Source: JAVSMW01 sp032027005 (GTDB taxonomy: Bacteria; Bacillota; Thermincolia; Thermincolales; UBA2595). Taken from it: a DNA stretch of 64,000 nt. The stretch's first letter is position 1. Every line of letters begins with the position of its first letter. The translations under genes and the position numbers were made by a program. This document shows, one piece after another, positions 9,754 to 19,736 of the stretch. The stretch lies in contig JAVSMW010000009.1 of NCBI GenBank assembly GCA_032027005.1, positions 132,673 to 196,672 on the forward strand. Direction: 5' to 3'. The notes beneath the pieces were generated by a model that worked only from the letters and a program-made list of their open reading frames with translations, searched no databases and had not been told where the DNA came from.

Positions 9754-12700
9754 CTAAGTACAAAGAATGGCCCGGCCCAAACTAAAAAAATACAGATATT
9801 TTTCTTTGACCGGTTTTTGCAGAATTGTTTCCACAGCCCTGGTATATAGGTTCAACTGGCCTGCGTACCTGGAAACTGCCTGTTGGGTATCTGCTTCGGC
9901 AACCGCATCAGTTTTGTAATCGATCAGGACTAAACCGTCACCATCATCAATGAGGCAGTCGATAACGCCCTGAACGATAATTGTTTCTGTAAAAGCATCG
10001 GGGATGTCACTATAGACCTGCCAGGCCGGCAGGGCCATCGTAAAGGGCAGCTCCCTCCTAACTTCAGAAGCCTGCAATACCCGCCTGCCAAGAGGTGAGG
10101 CCAAAAAAGCTGTCACTCCATCGAGATCCACAAAAGCCCCCTGTTCCAGGGTTAAAAGTTCCTTTTGGACCATTTGGCTGATGAGGTTTTTTAAGCCTGC
10201 TAAGGTTAAATCCCCTGCGAAATCAAGATGCTGCATAAACAGGTGCATGACTGAACCCCGTTCGGCCGCTGAAAGGCCAGAAGCACGCCGGAGAAAATGC
10301 GGTCTGAGAGATCCCGGCGCAAAGTGGCTGGAATGCGCCGGTGCTGAGTCTGTCTCTTCGGAGTCAAGGCCGGCAAAGCGCCTTTTCAGCTCTGTGACTG
10401 TAGCTTTAGCCGGTTTACCGACTATGCTGTGATAAGCATACTGCCAGTTCAGGCGACGGTCCAGCAGTGCAAGGAAATCGTCTTCCGCCGGGACAGGCTC
10501 TCCCCGGCGCACCTGGTCTAACAAATGGGCCTGGTTGACATTAATTTCAGGCTCGCTCAAACCTTGCTCCAGATCAGGGCGGACTGAGACTAACCAGGCA
10601 GACGGGTCATTTTGGGTCACAGCAGCAGGCTGGGTTTCACACCCAGACAGGCTGCGCAGTTCCTGCCCGCCGGGATGGCGGGCTATGGCTGGACCCAGCC
10701 AATCCAGGTATGATTTAGCCCCGGCCAAAACAGTGTCAGGCAGTTCCCAGCCCGAACACTCCAGATTTTCACACCAGCGGCCGGCTGACTTGACCAAATC
10801 TCTCACCGAACCTACCAGGACCAGTTTTTCCCTGGCTCTGGTTAAGGCTACGTATAAAATTCGCATCTCTTCAGCCAGTAATTCAAAGTGCATTTTCTTA
10901 CTGATAGCGGCATGGGCAATTGTCGGATACGCATACCGCAATTCCAGATCAACAACCGGCAGGCCCAGGCCCAGCTCTTTATGTAAGACAGCCTTTTGTT
11001 TAAGATCCATGGTATTAAACTGTTTTCCCAGCCCGGCCACAAATACTACGGGAAATTCCAAGCCTTTGCTTTTGTGGATACTGATGATTCGCACCACATC
11101 CTCGTTTTCCCCGATAGCTCTGGCTGCCCCCAGATCAAAGCCTGTATCCTGAAATTTTTCTACAAACCTCAGGAACCTGAAGAGGCCGCGGAAGTTGGTG
11201 GCTTCATACTGGCCGGCCCTGTCATAAAGGGCCCGCAGGTTGGCCTGACGCTGGCTGCCGCCGGGCATTCCGCCCACATAGGCATAATAACCGGTTTCCT
11301 TATATAAATGCCAGATCAAATCAGCCAGTGATTCCTGCCGGGCCATGGTCCGCCATTTTTCCAGGTTTTCCAGGAGCCTGGCCAGTTTTAAATCGGTGGA
11401 GGTTTCCCCTGCCAAGGCCGACAGCCTGACAGCCTCATAGAAATCAGCTGATCTGGAGTGCAACCTGACAGCAGCCAGTTCCGCTGCATTTAACCCTACC
11501 ATGGGAGATCTTAAAACGGCTGCCAGGGGAATATCCTGCCTGGGGTTATCAATGACTTTCAGCAGGGACAATACTGTTTCCACTTCGGTGGCTGCAAAAT
11601 AACCGGAGCTTAAGTCTGCATAAGCCGGGATACCTCTCTCCCGGAACGCCTGCATAAAGGTATTGGCATTGTTTCTTGTGGCTCTGAGCAAAATTACAAT
11701 ATCACGATACTGCACAGGCCTATATCCGCAATTTTTATCAAAGACGTAAAATTCCGGCTGCCCTTTACCCGGGCGGCCGGAGACCATCCGCGCGATCCTG
11801 GCAGCGATTAACCGGGCTTCCCTTTGGATGGCATCCATTTCCTGCAAGTCTTCGGGTACGGCTTCAGGAGAATCATCACTTATTTCAACATCGGTGTCTT
11901 CAGGGATATTTTCTGCACTGTCCTCTTCAGCTGGGCCGGGCATATTCCGTTCCAGGAGATATAACTCAACGGGACCGGCCCCGATTCTTACTGAATCCGG
12001 CGGCGAAGCATAACCGGCCCCGCAGACCAGTTCGGCTTTATGGTCATAGGTGATTTCTCCCACCCGGGCTGTCATCAGCTGACGAAACACAAAATTTACC
12101 GCGTCGATGACTTCAGCCCGGCTGCGGAAATTCATAGTCAGGTCAATGCCCAGGTTTGGGCCGTCCTGTAATCTGGGATAGTTTCGGTATTTTTCCATAA
12201 ATAAGGAAGGATCAGCCAGCCTGAAACGGTAGATACTCTGCTTCACATCACCAACCATGAACCTGTTGGGAGCCTCTGGTGCTGCCCGGGAAATCAGGTG
12301 CAGGATTGTTTCCTGAACAGCATTGATATCCTGGTACTCGTCCACCAGTATTTCTGTGAAACGTGCCCGGATTTCCAGGGCGGCTGCAGACGGAATCGGC
12401 GTATCGGGCGAAGCTCCTGTATCTAACAGGATTTTCAGGCAGTAATGTTCCAGATCGGCAAAGTCAACCAAACCTTTAGAGCTTTTAGCAGCCTGGTATT
12501 TTTCCGTAAAATCGTTGGTCAGCCGGACCAGTGTTTCGACCAGGGGTGCAACCAGCTGCAATTCAGCTGCCAATTCAGCCGGCGCTCTGGAAAAGAACGA
12601 GTTTTTCATCCCTGACACCGTTTTTTTAATGTCATCACGCAGCTTCCGGACTTCTGATTTGAGATAATCATCGACTGTCTTATCGGCACATCTTCTAAGT

Positions 12701-13548
12701 TTGCCGAATTCGCATCCGTTGAATGCCCGGCAGGCATTTTCCCATGATTGCCTGACTGCCGTCAGTAAATCATCCAGCAGGGTATTGTCAGCCTGGAGAT
12801 TTTCCAGGTATACTGCCGGCCCGCCGGGAGAACCCGCCATTTTTACAGCTTTCTTAACTTTGGTCAGACAGCCCTCAAGCTGTAATTCCATCCAAGCCAG
12901 CAGAGACCTGCCCCATGGATGTCCCTCCAGGGGGCCCCCCCTTGCCTGCCTGTATAGGGTAGCCAATCCTGCCAGCCATTGGGCCGGCCAGGGTTGGCTG
13001 ACTGCAAATTCATACAATTTTAAAACCATTTCCTGCAGATAAGCATCACTTCTATCACCGCTATAAGCGTCCACCAGGCTGAGGAAATCACTGTCCCCGG
13101 CTTCATAGCAGGCCTCAAATACATCATCCAGTGCTTCCAAACGCATTAGGGCAGCTTCAGTATCATCAGCCACCCGAAAGGCCGGGTCCAGGTCAATGCG
13201 ATAAAAATACTGCCGCAGCACATCAAGGCAAAAGGAGTGCAGGGTAGTCAGCGAGGCCCGGTTTAACAGGGCCAGCTGCCGGTTTAGGTGGCGGGAAACC
13301 GGATTGTTGTTTAATTCGCGGGATATGGCTGAACTTATACGGTCCCGCATCTCCTGAGCAGCAGCTTTGGTGAAAGTTACTACCAACAGACGGTCTATAT
13401 CGGCAGGATCTCTGGGGTCAAGTATTTTTTGAATAATCCGCTCCACCAGAACTGCGGTTTTGCCAGCTCCCGCTGCTGCCGAAACCAGCAAATTACAGTC
13501 CCTGGCAGAAATGGCAGACAACTGTTCTTCAGTCCACTTATTGCTCAT
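9754..13548 (-). CDS. addA: ATP-dependent helicase/nuclease AddA
   Basis: Helicase-nuclease subunit of AddAB, the Firmicute counterpart of RecBCD, which resects double-strand breaks for RecA. The 1264-residue UvrD-type protein has the N-terminal motif WTEEQLSAI, Walker A AAGAGKT at 25-31, Walker B VDEYQDIN, helicase motifs VHSKGLE-like (IHKSKGLEFPVVF) and LTRAREKL, and the RecB-family nuclease motif LIDYKTD near 1207. The start at 13548 (MSNKWTEEQ) follows GGGGGATCATA and overlaps addB by 11 bp. The open frame extends about 50 codons further into addB, but not as family sequence. Confidence 0.96.
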   Translation of the reverse strand: MSNKWTEEQLSAISARDCNLLVSAAAGAGKTAVLVERIIQKILDPRDPADIDRLLVVTFTKAAAQEMRDRISSAISRELNNNPVSRHLNRQLALLNRASLTTLHSFCLDVLRQYFYRIDLDPAFRVADDTEAALMRLEALDDVFEACYEAGDSDFLSLVDAYSGDRSDAYLQEMVLKLYEFAVSQPWPAQWLAGLATLYRQARGGPLEGHPWGRSLLAWMELQLEGCLTKVKKAVKMAGSPGGPAVYLENLQADNTLLDDLLTAVRQSWENACRAFNGCEFGKLRRCADKTVDDYLKSEVRKLRDDIKKTVSGMKNSFFSRAPAELAAELQLVAPLVETLVRLTNDFTEKYQAAKSSKGLVDFADLEHYCLKILLDTGASPDTPIPSAAALEIRARFTEILVDEYQDINAVQETILHLISRAAPEAPNRFMVGDVKQSIYRFRLADPSLFMEKYRNYPRLQDGPNLGIDLTMNFRSRAEVIDAVNFVFRQLMTARVGEITYDHKAELVCGAGYASPPDSVRIGAGPVELYLLERNMPGPAEEDSAENIPEDTDVEISDDSPEAVPEDLQEMDAIQREARLIAARIARMVSGRPGKGQPEFYVFDKNCGYRPVQYRDIVILLRATRNNANTFMQAFRERGIPAYADLSSGYFAATEVETVLSLLKVIDNPRQDIPLAAVLRSPMVGLNAAELAAVRLHSRSADFYEAVRLSALAGETSTDLKLARLLENLEKWRTMARQESLADLIWHLYKETGYYAYVGGMPGGSQRQANLRALYDRAGQYEATNFRGLFRFLRFVEKFQDTGFDLGAARAIGENEDVVRIISIHKSKGLEFPVVFVAGLGKQFNTMDLKQKAVLHKELGLGLPVVDLELRYAYPTIAHAAISKKMHFELLAEEMRILYVALTRAREKLVLVGSVRDLVKSAGRWCENLECSGWELPDTVLAGAKSYLDWLGPAIARHPGGQELRSLSGCETQPAAVTQNDPSAWLVSVRPDLEQGLSEPEINVNQAHLLDQVRRGEPVPAEDDFLALLDRRLNWQYAYHSIVGKPAKATVTELKRRFAGLDSEETDSAPAHSSHFAPGSLRPHFLRRASGLSAAERGSVMHLFMQHLDFAGDLTLAGLKNLISQMVQKELLTLEQGAFVDLDGVTAFLASPLGRRVLQASEVRRELPFTMALPAWQVYSDIPDAFTETIIVQGVIDCLIDDGDGLVLIDYKTDAVAEADTQQAVSRYAGQLNLYTRAVETILQKPVKEKYLYFFSLGRAILCT

Positions 13549-16500
13549 TATGATCCCCCTCCCCGGTCCCGAAAGGCCAAGGGTCCCCCGGTGGCATAGC
13601 TGGTAAAACCCTAAAGTCGTTATCTTCCAACAGGGCATCAAATTTACAGACCGGTTTAATGGCACAGTAGGTGCATGCTGTTGTCCTGCTGTCTTGGTAA
13701 GGCGCAATATCTACCACACCCCGCAGGATCTTCTCCCCGGATTCGGCCAGAATTTGTTTCAGATAAGCCTGCAGCATCTTCCATCCCTGCTGGTCAATGA
13801 CCGGCGAACCGGTGTAAAAGGTGCCGTCTTTTTTTAAGCCCACCGGAAACAACCGAGAAAAACCGTTTTCAACCTGATTATCCATCATTTTAAAAACCCC
13901 GGCGTCGGCTAAGAGAAACCCTCTCATTTTCAGCATGTTGAGGACCGCGTTGGCGGCTGTTTCCGCAGAAACGGGGCCAGAAGTACTGATCAGCGGGTCC
14001 TTCACTGTGAAATAAAGGATTCCTCCGGGCAGGACGGGGACGCCAAAGCTGTCAGAGTAATGGGTCAGGGCCACATGCAGGTAGGTCAGCAATTGGATAC
14101 GTAAGCCGTGATATATATCCTGCAGGCCAATCCTGGTGTCACTGGACTTATAATCGATAACGCGCAGATAAACGGCATTTGCTGTTTCTGCCATGTCCAG
14201 ACGGTCAATCCGGCCCCGCAGTTCCAGGGCATTGCCGTCAGGCAGCTGCACGGACAGGGGCGGCAGTCCGCCGTCCAGACCAAAGGTCAGTTCTACTCCC
14301 AAAGGCTTAAACCGGCCCTGCCTGGCGTGCTGGCTCAGGACAAGGGCAGCCCGGTCTATGGTCTTTTTAAGTTTGCCTGTTAGGTAACGATACCTGGCGG
14401 TACTGAGCAGAATTTCGCCCTGCAAAAGTGGTGCCAGTTCATCAATAATTTTTTTGTTCAACTCCCTGCAGTCTTCAGGGCTTAACTGGCTCCAGTCAAG
14501 CCCCTGTAACCGGACTTCCTCGGCAAAACGCAGCAGGGCGGCATGGAAGAGTTCACCCATATCAGGGGCTTCCAGACGGTAAATTTTACGCTCTTTTAAG
14601 CCCAGCCCGTAGGAACCGAAATGAGCAAAGGGACAGGCTCTGAACTTTTCAATGCGGGACACACTGGCTCTGACAGGCTGTCCGTAAAGAGACCGGCACA
14701 GATGTGTGGGAATAGGCCTTTCGCTATTTTGATGAAATACTCCGTGGAGGACTGTTAAAGCCTGGTTTCTCCCGGTGCCCCTCATTAGCCAGTTATAGAC
14801 CTGCCACCACTGCGGCTCTATAGTGCCGCCTGCTTTGACAGTCCTTAACTTCGTTGCCAGGTAACTTATGACTTGATCAGAATTCACTATGTATTGGAAG
14901 TCCTCAGTCTCATTAATATAAAAAGGGTCTATCTGGACGACAGTTTCGGACAGCGCAGGAAAAAGCTCTTTTATTCTGGTCACCACCGGAGATCTGGTAA
15001 CAGCCCTGCCTTCGCTGTCGGCCATGGGATAGCTGATCCAAAGCTTTTCACTGGATCTGGTTAAGGCGGTATAGACCAGAAATTGTTCTTCAAAGACCTG
15101 GCGGCTGCTTCCGGGGGCCAGGTCCAATCCTGCCGCCAGCAGTTTTTCACGCTCCTGGTCGTTAAAGAGCCCATCATCGGCGGGCCGCGCGGGCAAAACG
15201 CCTTCGCTGGCTCCCAGCAGAAACACTGCTTTCACATGGGGGCTTCTGGAACGGTCAAGGGTTCCTATAATCACCTGATCCAAACCAGGTGGAATCAGGC
15301 CGATATGCATACTTTCAAAGCCGGCATCCAGGATCTCGGCGTAGGCCTCACTTGTGACCTGATATTCGCCCAGGGCTTCGACCACTTCATCAAGAAGTCC
15401 GACCACCTGACTCCAAATTTGTCCATGAACCCTGGCGGAATCAGGGTTTCCGGCAGCCTCCCCGGCGGCTTTCCATTTTTCCAAAGCTGCGGCAGCCCCC
15501 AGATCCTCCAACAGGCTGTATACAGCCGAGGTCATTTGTCTGACATCACCGGCCGAGGAAACAGCCTGACTAAATTTGACCAGATGATTGGAGGCAGCTT
15601 TTTTGATTTCCAGGAGGTCTGCCCAGCCTTCATCATCCAGCCATCTAGCGCCTCTGATGCCTCGAGCCAGGACAAAATTTTCCAGCGAGAAAATGCTGTC
15701 CCTGTCCACCGGAACCAAGTCGGTCTTGAAGTAACGGAATACCGGCTCATAAGCCCAGTTCCGGCAGACGGTCTCTAAGGCAGACCTGATTAATTCCACC
15801 AATGGATGATGCAGTACACTGCGTTTTTGGTCGATAAAAAAAGGAATTCCATAATCCTTAAAAATCGAACTGATCATGGCATAGTATTGTTCCATATTCC
15901 GGACGAGGACGGCCACATCCTTCCATCGATAGCCATTATCTCTGATCAGGCAGACAATTTCCCGGGCGCAGGCTTCAACTTCTGCCCTGAGGTTGGCACC
16001 TGCGATTAATTTAAGATTTTGGGATTCTTCCTGAAAAGTTTGGACAGGATAACGAAAATAGTTTTTTTCCAGATGGGCAGCTTCCGGGGATTGGACAAAT
16101 CTGAACGGTACATCTGGTTTAAGTAATACCGGATCCTCTAAAATAACACCCTGTTCTGCTGCCAGCCCTTTAACTTTATTCAGGGTTTCCCATGTGGGAT
16201 AAAAAAGGTCGTCATCATAGAGTACCTGGTTTATACTGTCACAATCAATACAGAGGGATAAATTGACTTTTTCGGCTGTCCGGAAAAGGTTTTTAATTAC
16301 AAGGAGTTCCAAAGGGGTAAAGCCCTTAAAACCGTCCAGCCAAAAAGTGGCATTTCTGAATTCAGTGGAATAAGGCAGGTTTTCTGCCAAAAGCTTCAGA
16401 AAATCATCAGGATCAGTGTATCTGGTGGACAAATAATCATCCAGTGCCTGGTACAGCAGGGATAAATCATTAAGTTTTTCATAAAGCAAAATAGAAGTTC

Positions 16501-16945
16501 CACTAAATTTATCGGCTGCCTCGGCAAGCATTTCAGGTGAAATCAGATAGGTTTTCAATTCACCGATACTGCGGGCAATACAGTCAGTAAAACCTGCCCG
16601 CACTGCACTTTTACCGAAAACAGCAAGTTTGTCACAGAGGATACTGATTAGATTTCGCAGGACCATCCGTTTGCCCAACTCTCCGATAGGAATCCGGGCA
16701 GCCCCACCCACCTCCAATAAAACCCGGTGGGCTAACCGTCGAAAACTTAAAACCTGGGCCCTGACAGAACCCCCGGAAGGCATTATGTTGGCCAGGGTAT
16801 ATTCCATTTGAAAAGTTGCCTGTTCAGGAACAAGCAAAATGACCGGGGGACCATTTGGTTCCACGGCTGCTCTTTGGCAGATTTGATTTACGATGTAATG
16901 AGTTTTGCCGGATCCGGCTCGACCGAAGATAAAACCCAGCTTCAA
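13538..16945 (-). CDS. addB: ATP-dependent nuclease subunit AddB
   Basis: Second subunit of AddAB. The 1135 residues carry Walker A GRAGSGKT at 8-15, a degenerate helicase core, and a C-terminal RecB-like nuclease with VIDYKSSD. The nuclease is framed by iron-sulfur cysteines: one in RACPFAHFG near 770 and three at C1091, C1094 and C1100 (CTYCAIKPVC). This is the AddB 4Fe-4S arrangement that staples the nuclease domain. The start is TTG (MKLGFIFGRAG), and the gene heads the add-sbc operon. The spacer to the divergent hemerythrin-like gene is 182 bp. Confidence 0.96.
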   Translation of the reverse strand: MKLGFIFGRAGSGKTHYIVNQICQRAAVEPNGPPVILLVPEQATFQMEYTLANIMPSGGSVRAQVLSFRRLAHRVLLEVGGAARIPIGELGKRMVLRNLISILCDKLAVFGKSAVRAGFTDCIARSIGELKTYLISPEMLAEAADKFSGTSILLYEKLNDLSLLYQALDDYLSTRYTDPDDFLKLLAENLPYSTEFRNATFWLDGFKGFTPLELLVIKNLFRTAEKVNLSLCIDCDSINQVLYDDDLFYPTWETLNKVKGLAAEQGVILEDPVLLKPDVPFRFVQSPEAAHLEKNYFRYPVQTFQEESQNLKLIAGANLRAEVEACAREIVCLIRDNGYRWKDVAVLVRNMEQYYAMISSIFKDYGIPFFIDQKRSVLHHPLVELIRSALETVCRNWAYEPVFRYFKTDLVPVDRDSIFSLENFVLARGIRGARWLDDEGWADLLEIKKAASNHLVKFSQAVSSAGDVRQMTSAVYSLLEDLGAAAALEKWKAAGEAAGNPDSARVHGQIWSQVVGLLDEVVEALGEYQVTSEAYAEILDAGFESMHIGLIPPGLDQVIIGTLDRSRSPHVKAVFLLGASEGVLPARPADDGLFNDQEREKLLAAGLDLAPGSSRQVFEEQFLVYTALTRSSEKLWISYPMADSEGRAVTRSPVVTRIKELFPALSETVVQIDPFYINETEDFQYIVNSDQVISYLATKLRTVKAGGTIEPQWWQVYNWLMRGTGRNQALTVLHGVFHQNSERPIPTHLCRSLYGQPVRASVSRIEKFRACPFAHFGSYGLGLKERKIYRLEAPDMGELFHAALLRFAEEVRLQGLDWSQLSPEDCRELNKKIIDELAPLLQGEILLSTARYRYLTGKLKKTIDRAALVLSQHARQGRFKPLGVELTFGLDGGLPPLSVQLPDGNALELRGRIDRLDMAETANAVYLRVIDYKSSDTRIGLQDIYHGLRIQLLTYLHVALTHYSDSFGVPVLPGGILYFTVKDPLISTSGPVSAETAANAVLNMLKMRGFLLADAGVFKMMDNQVENGFSRLFPVGLKKDGTFYTGSPVIDQQGWKMLQAYLKQILAESGEKILRGVVDIAPYQDSRTTACTYCAIKPVCKFDALLEDNDFRVLPAMPPGDPWPFGTGEGDHNEQ

Positions 16946-17127
16946 AGGAAAACACCCCTTATTTTTTGTCCTTGAAGTTCACACATATATGAATTAATTT
17001 CTATATTTAAAGAACTATTCCTTTATAATGCAAAACAAATGACATTTAGGTCTGGTTTTGGCTCATTTTATAGGATATAATACCAATATATAGGAATAAT
17101 AAAAAAAGAGCCTTGGGAGGTATTTAA

Positions 17128-17541
17128 ATGAATTGGCTGAAGACATACCATGACGACCACGACTCGGTTTTAGTGTTGTTGGCGAAGCTTGAAGGCAATA
17201 TAAAAGACTTACAGAGTGGGCAGGATACACCAAATATCTTTACTGAATTCGTCGAATTCGGTGATGTAATAAAGGACGTTTGGATACCTCATTTTAAACG
17301 TGAAGAAACTGGAGTTTATCAAACTATTGCCAATTCCGGACCTGAGGGTGAAAAATTTATCGATTTCATGCTTCGCGAACACCAGGCTTTGTACAAGCTC
17401 TTTGATCAGTATTTTACGGCAGTGGAGTCCCGGGATAAGGGAAAGTTGATTGAAATCAGCAACACCCTGGAGAAGGTTTTACGCCACCACGTCCATCAGG
17501 AAGAAGAAAGGGTCCCACAATTCCTTGAGAGTATAAAGTAG
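17128..17541 (+). CDS. Hemerythrin-like HHE-domain protein
   Basis: A 137-residue single-domain protein with the histidine/glutamate pattern of a di-iron four-helix hemerythrin: H8 and H11 in TYHDDHD, PHFKREE in the second helix, REHQALYKLFD in the third, HHVHQEEE in the last. Such proteins bind O2 or NO or handle iron in anaerobes; which applies here cannot be told. GGGAGG precedes the ATG. It is a single gene ending in a terminator at 17636-17662, convergent with the ABC exporter operon. Confidence 0.88.
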   Translation: MNWLKTYHDDHDSVLVLLAKLEGNIKDLQSGQDTPNIFTEFVEFGDVIKDVWIPHFKREETGVYQTIANSGPEGEKFIDFMLREHQALYKLFDQYFTAVESRDKGKLIEISNTLEKVLRHHVHQEEERVPQFLESIK

Positions 17542-17564
17542 GCTTAACCTAAAAAACGAAAAAC

Positions 17565-17762
17565 ATAAAATAACCGCAGAGACGCAGTGATAAAATATTT
17601 TATGAATATGAGAACAAAGGATTTTTTTAATGCAGAAAGCACCTTTTGATGGGTGCTTTTTTGTTTCAATTCGATAGACCATAATAGAAGTTGTTTCCAC
17701 AAAAATATTTGTTTGTAAATAACAGTTTTATTCTCTGCGTCTCTGCGGTTTGTGTTATTTTT
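17565..17762. repeat. Inverted-repeat element, type C copy 1
   Basis: Arms ACCGCAGAGACGCAG (17572-17586) and CTGCGTCTCTGCGGT (17735-17749) are perfect inverted complements enclosing about 150 bp with no gene. Related arms occur at 20894-21115, 39064-39092, 41402-41486 and 48458-48514. This looks like a small non-autonomous element or a family of long hairpins in the spacer between two convergent transcripts. Confidence 0.6.
17636..17662 (+). terminator. Rho-independent terminator
   Basis: AAAGCACC / GGGTGCTTT hairpin with a T tract, about 95 bases after the hemerythrin-like gene and inside the type-C element. Confidence 0.75.
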
Positions 17763-17776
17763 TTAAAAAGTAAAGT

Positions 17777-18913
17777 TTAATCTAAACGTTTTTTCATTCT
17801 TACTATCGATAGGGTCAGGATGGCTGCGGCAAAAACCGTGAGCAGGATGACATCCTGCCACAGGTACGCGAATCCCACGCCCTTGAGGACAATTCCCCTC
17901 AGAATCCGTAAGAAATAGGTCAATGGAATAACATAACCTATAAGTTGGATAATTTTTGGCATCGACTCCCTGGGGAACATAAATCCGGATAAAAGCACAC
18001 TGGGCAGGATAATCATAAAGCTGACCTGCATGGCCTGCAGCTGGGTTTTGGCTACAGTGGAAACAAACATGCCGAGACCTAAGGCACCCATCAAAAATAT
18101 GAACGACAGGCCTAAGAGCAGTAGAATACTGCCATTAACAGGGACATTAAACCAAAAGGTGCCAAAACCCAGAATAATTAAAATATCGATAAAGGCAATG
18201 AAAATATAGGGGATTAACTTACCGACAATCAGCTCAAAAGGCTTTACCGGGGTGATGATAAGCTGCTCCAGAGTCCCCCGCTCCCGTTCTCTGACCATGG
18301 CAAAAGCTGTCAGCATCATAGTGATGTTTTGCATAATTAAACCGATAAGGCCGGGAATATTGAATTTCATACTCTCCATATTCGGGTTGTACCAAATCCT
18401 GGACCTTAGGTCGATGGCCGGCTGCAGGTTCACCGGTAACCCAGTCTGCCGGAGAGTCTGCACTTTTAGATCAAAGGCCTCATGCTGAGCCACAACCTGG
18501 GCGGTGGACAGAGCAGTGCGGGCGACCAATGGGTCAGAACCGTCTACAATAAGCTGGAGCTGGGCCTCCTCATTCCGCTTCAGCTTCTTGGTGTAATCGG
18601 GTGGAATGATTATACCTACCCTGGCCCTGCCGGTGTCAATCAGAGTAGTCAACTCTGCAAAATTTTGGACATAGGTTTCGGTGTCAAAATAACCTGTATT
18701 GCGGAACATTTCAACTAGTTGCCGGCTCTCCAGGCTGTTGGTTTGGTCCAACACGGCAGTGTCAATATGTTCCACATCAGTAGTAACCGCATAACCAAAT
18801 ATCAACAGCATCATCACGGGAACAACAAAGGCCATGGCCAAACTTGGCGGGTCACGCCTGATCTGGATGATTTCCTTTTTTACAACTGACAGCAGTCTCT
18901 GGAGGTTCATCAC
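17777..18913 (-). CDS. ABC-2 type exporter permease
   Basis: A 378-residue inner-membrane permease of the YhhJ/YbhS type. One N-terminal membrane helix (about 20-40, AMAFVVPVMMLLIFGYAV) is followed by a large extracytoplasmic loop and five or six C-terminal helices, ending in MKKRLD. It exports a substrate, often a drug or lipid-like compound, together with the ATPase encoded upstream; the substrate is not evident. The ATG overlaps the ATPase stop by 4 bp. It is the third gene of an adaptor-ATPase-permease operon. Confidence 0.9.
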   Translation of the reverse strand: MMNLQRLLSVVKKEIIQIRRDPPSLAMAFVVPVMMLLIFGYAVTTDVEHIDTAVLDQTNSLESRQLVEMFRNTGYFDTETYVQNFAELTTLIDTGRARVGIIIPPDYTKKLKRNEEAQLQLIVDGSDPLVARTALSTAQVVAQHEAFDLKVQTLRQTGLPVNLQPAIDLRSRIWYNPNMESMKFNIPGLIGLIMQNITMMLTAFAMVRERERGTLEQLIITPVKPFELIVGKLIPYIFIAFIDILIILGFGTFWFNVPVNGSILLLLGLSFIFLMGALGLGMFVSTVAKTQLQAMQVSFMIILPSVLLSGFMFPRESMPKIIQLIGYVIPLTYFLRILRGIVLKGVGFAYLWQDVILLTVFAAAILTLSIVRMKKRLD

Positions 18914-19704
18914 AGCTCACCCCCGGTGTCTTTGGCTTTGGCTTTGCGGCTGGCGAACATATCTCTGACCCTGTCTAATTCGTCCTGGCCGACAAAAGAA
19001 ATAAAGACGTCTTCCAAAGAATCATAACCGTATTTTTCCCTTAGCTGCAGGGGCGAACCATAGGCGGTAAGTTTTCCGTTGTTGATAAATCCAATGGTAT
19101 CACACAATTCTGCTTCATCCATATAGTGAGTAGTAACAAAAATAGTAATGCCGCCTTTGGCCAGATACCTGATGATTTCCCAGAATATCCTTCTTGACAC
19201 CGGATCTACTCCGGCTGTTGGCTCATCGAGAATGAGCAGAGGTGGTTCATGAAGCAGGGCACAGCCCAGCGCGAGCCGTTGTTTCCAGCCACCTGACAGA
19301 GTGCCTGCCCGGAATTGTTCCCTGCCTGTCAGACTGGCCAATTCTATAATTTCACCCATCCTTTTATTTGCCTTAGTCTTATCCAGCCCATAAATCCCAG
19401 CGTAAAACTCAAGGTTTTCTTTAACGGTCAGTTCCTCATACAGGCTGAATTTTTGGGACATGTAGCCGATATTTTGTTTTATTTTTTCTGTTTCTTTATA
19501 AATATCAAAGCCCAGGACATTCCCAGTACCCGAACTGGGAGTAATAATGCCACATATCATTCTGATAGTAGTGGATTTGCCTGACCCGTTAGGCCCCAGA
19601 AAGCCGAAAATTTCACCGGCCCTAACCTGAAATGAAACATTGTTAACCGCCAGGTGGTTACCGAACTTCTTGGTAAGAGATTCAACTTCAATGGCGATGC
19701 TCAT
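18910..19704 (-). CDS. ABC exporter ATP-binding protein
   Basis: A 264-residue ABC ATPase with Walker A GPNGSGKST, Q-loop MSQKFSLYEELTV, signature LSGGWKQRLALG, Walker B LLILDEPTAGVDP and the switch histidine in FVTTHYMDEAELCD. The sequence is closest to the CcmA/YhiH/YbhF class that pairs with ABC-2 permeases. It lies between the HlyD-type adaptor (32 bp upstream) and the permease (4-bp overlap). Confidence 0.93.
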   Translation of the reverse strand: MSIAIEVESLTKKFGNHLAVNNVSFQVRAGEIFGFLGPNGSGKSTTIRMICGIITPSSGTGNVLGFDIYKETEKIKQNIGYMSQKFSLYEELTVKENLEFYAGIYGLDKTKANKRMGEIIELASLTGREQFRAGTLSGGWKQRLALGCALLHEPPLLILDEPTAGVDPVSRRIFWEIIRYLAKGGITIFVTTHYMDEAELCDTIGFINNGKLTAYGSPLQLREKYGYDSLEDVFISFVGQDELDRVRDMFASRKAKAKDTGGEL

Positions 19705-19736
19705 GTTATCCTCCGACTTATTAATATTCCGAGAGT

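Noticed and set aside
10535..11152. 205-codon plus-strand frame opposite addA
   Set aside because: It is the antisense shadow of conserved AddA sequence, with no ribosome site or family similarity. The same applies to other long frames opposite sbcC, addB and prkA.
13549..13707. N-terminal extension of AddA
   Set aside because: It overlaps conserved AddB iron-sulfur sequence; the WTEEQ motif lies at the chosen start.
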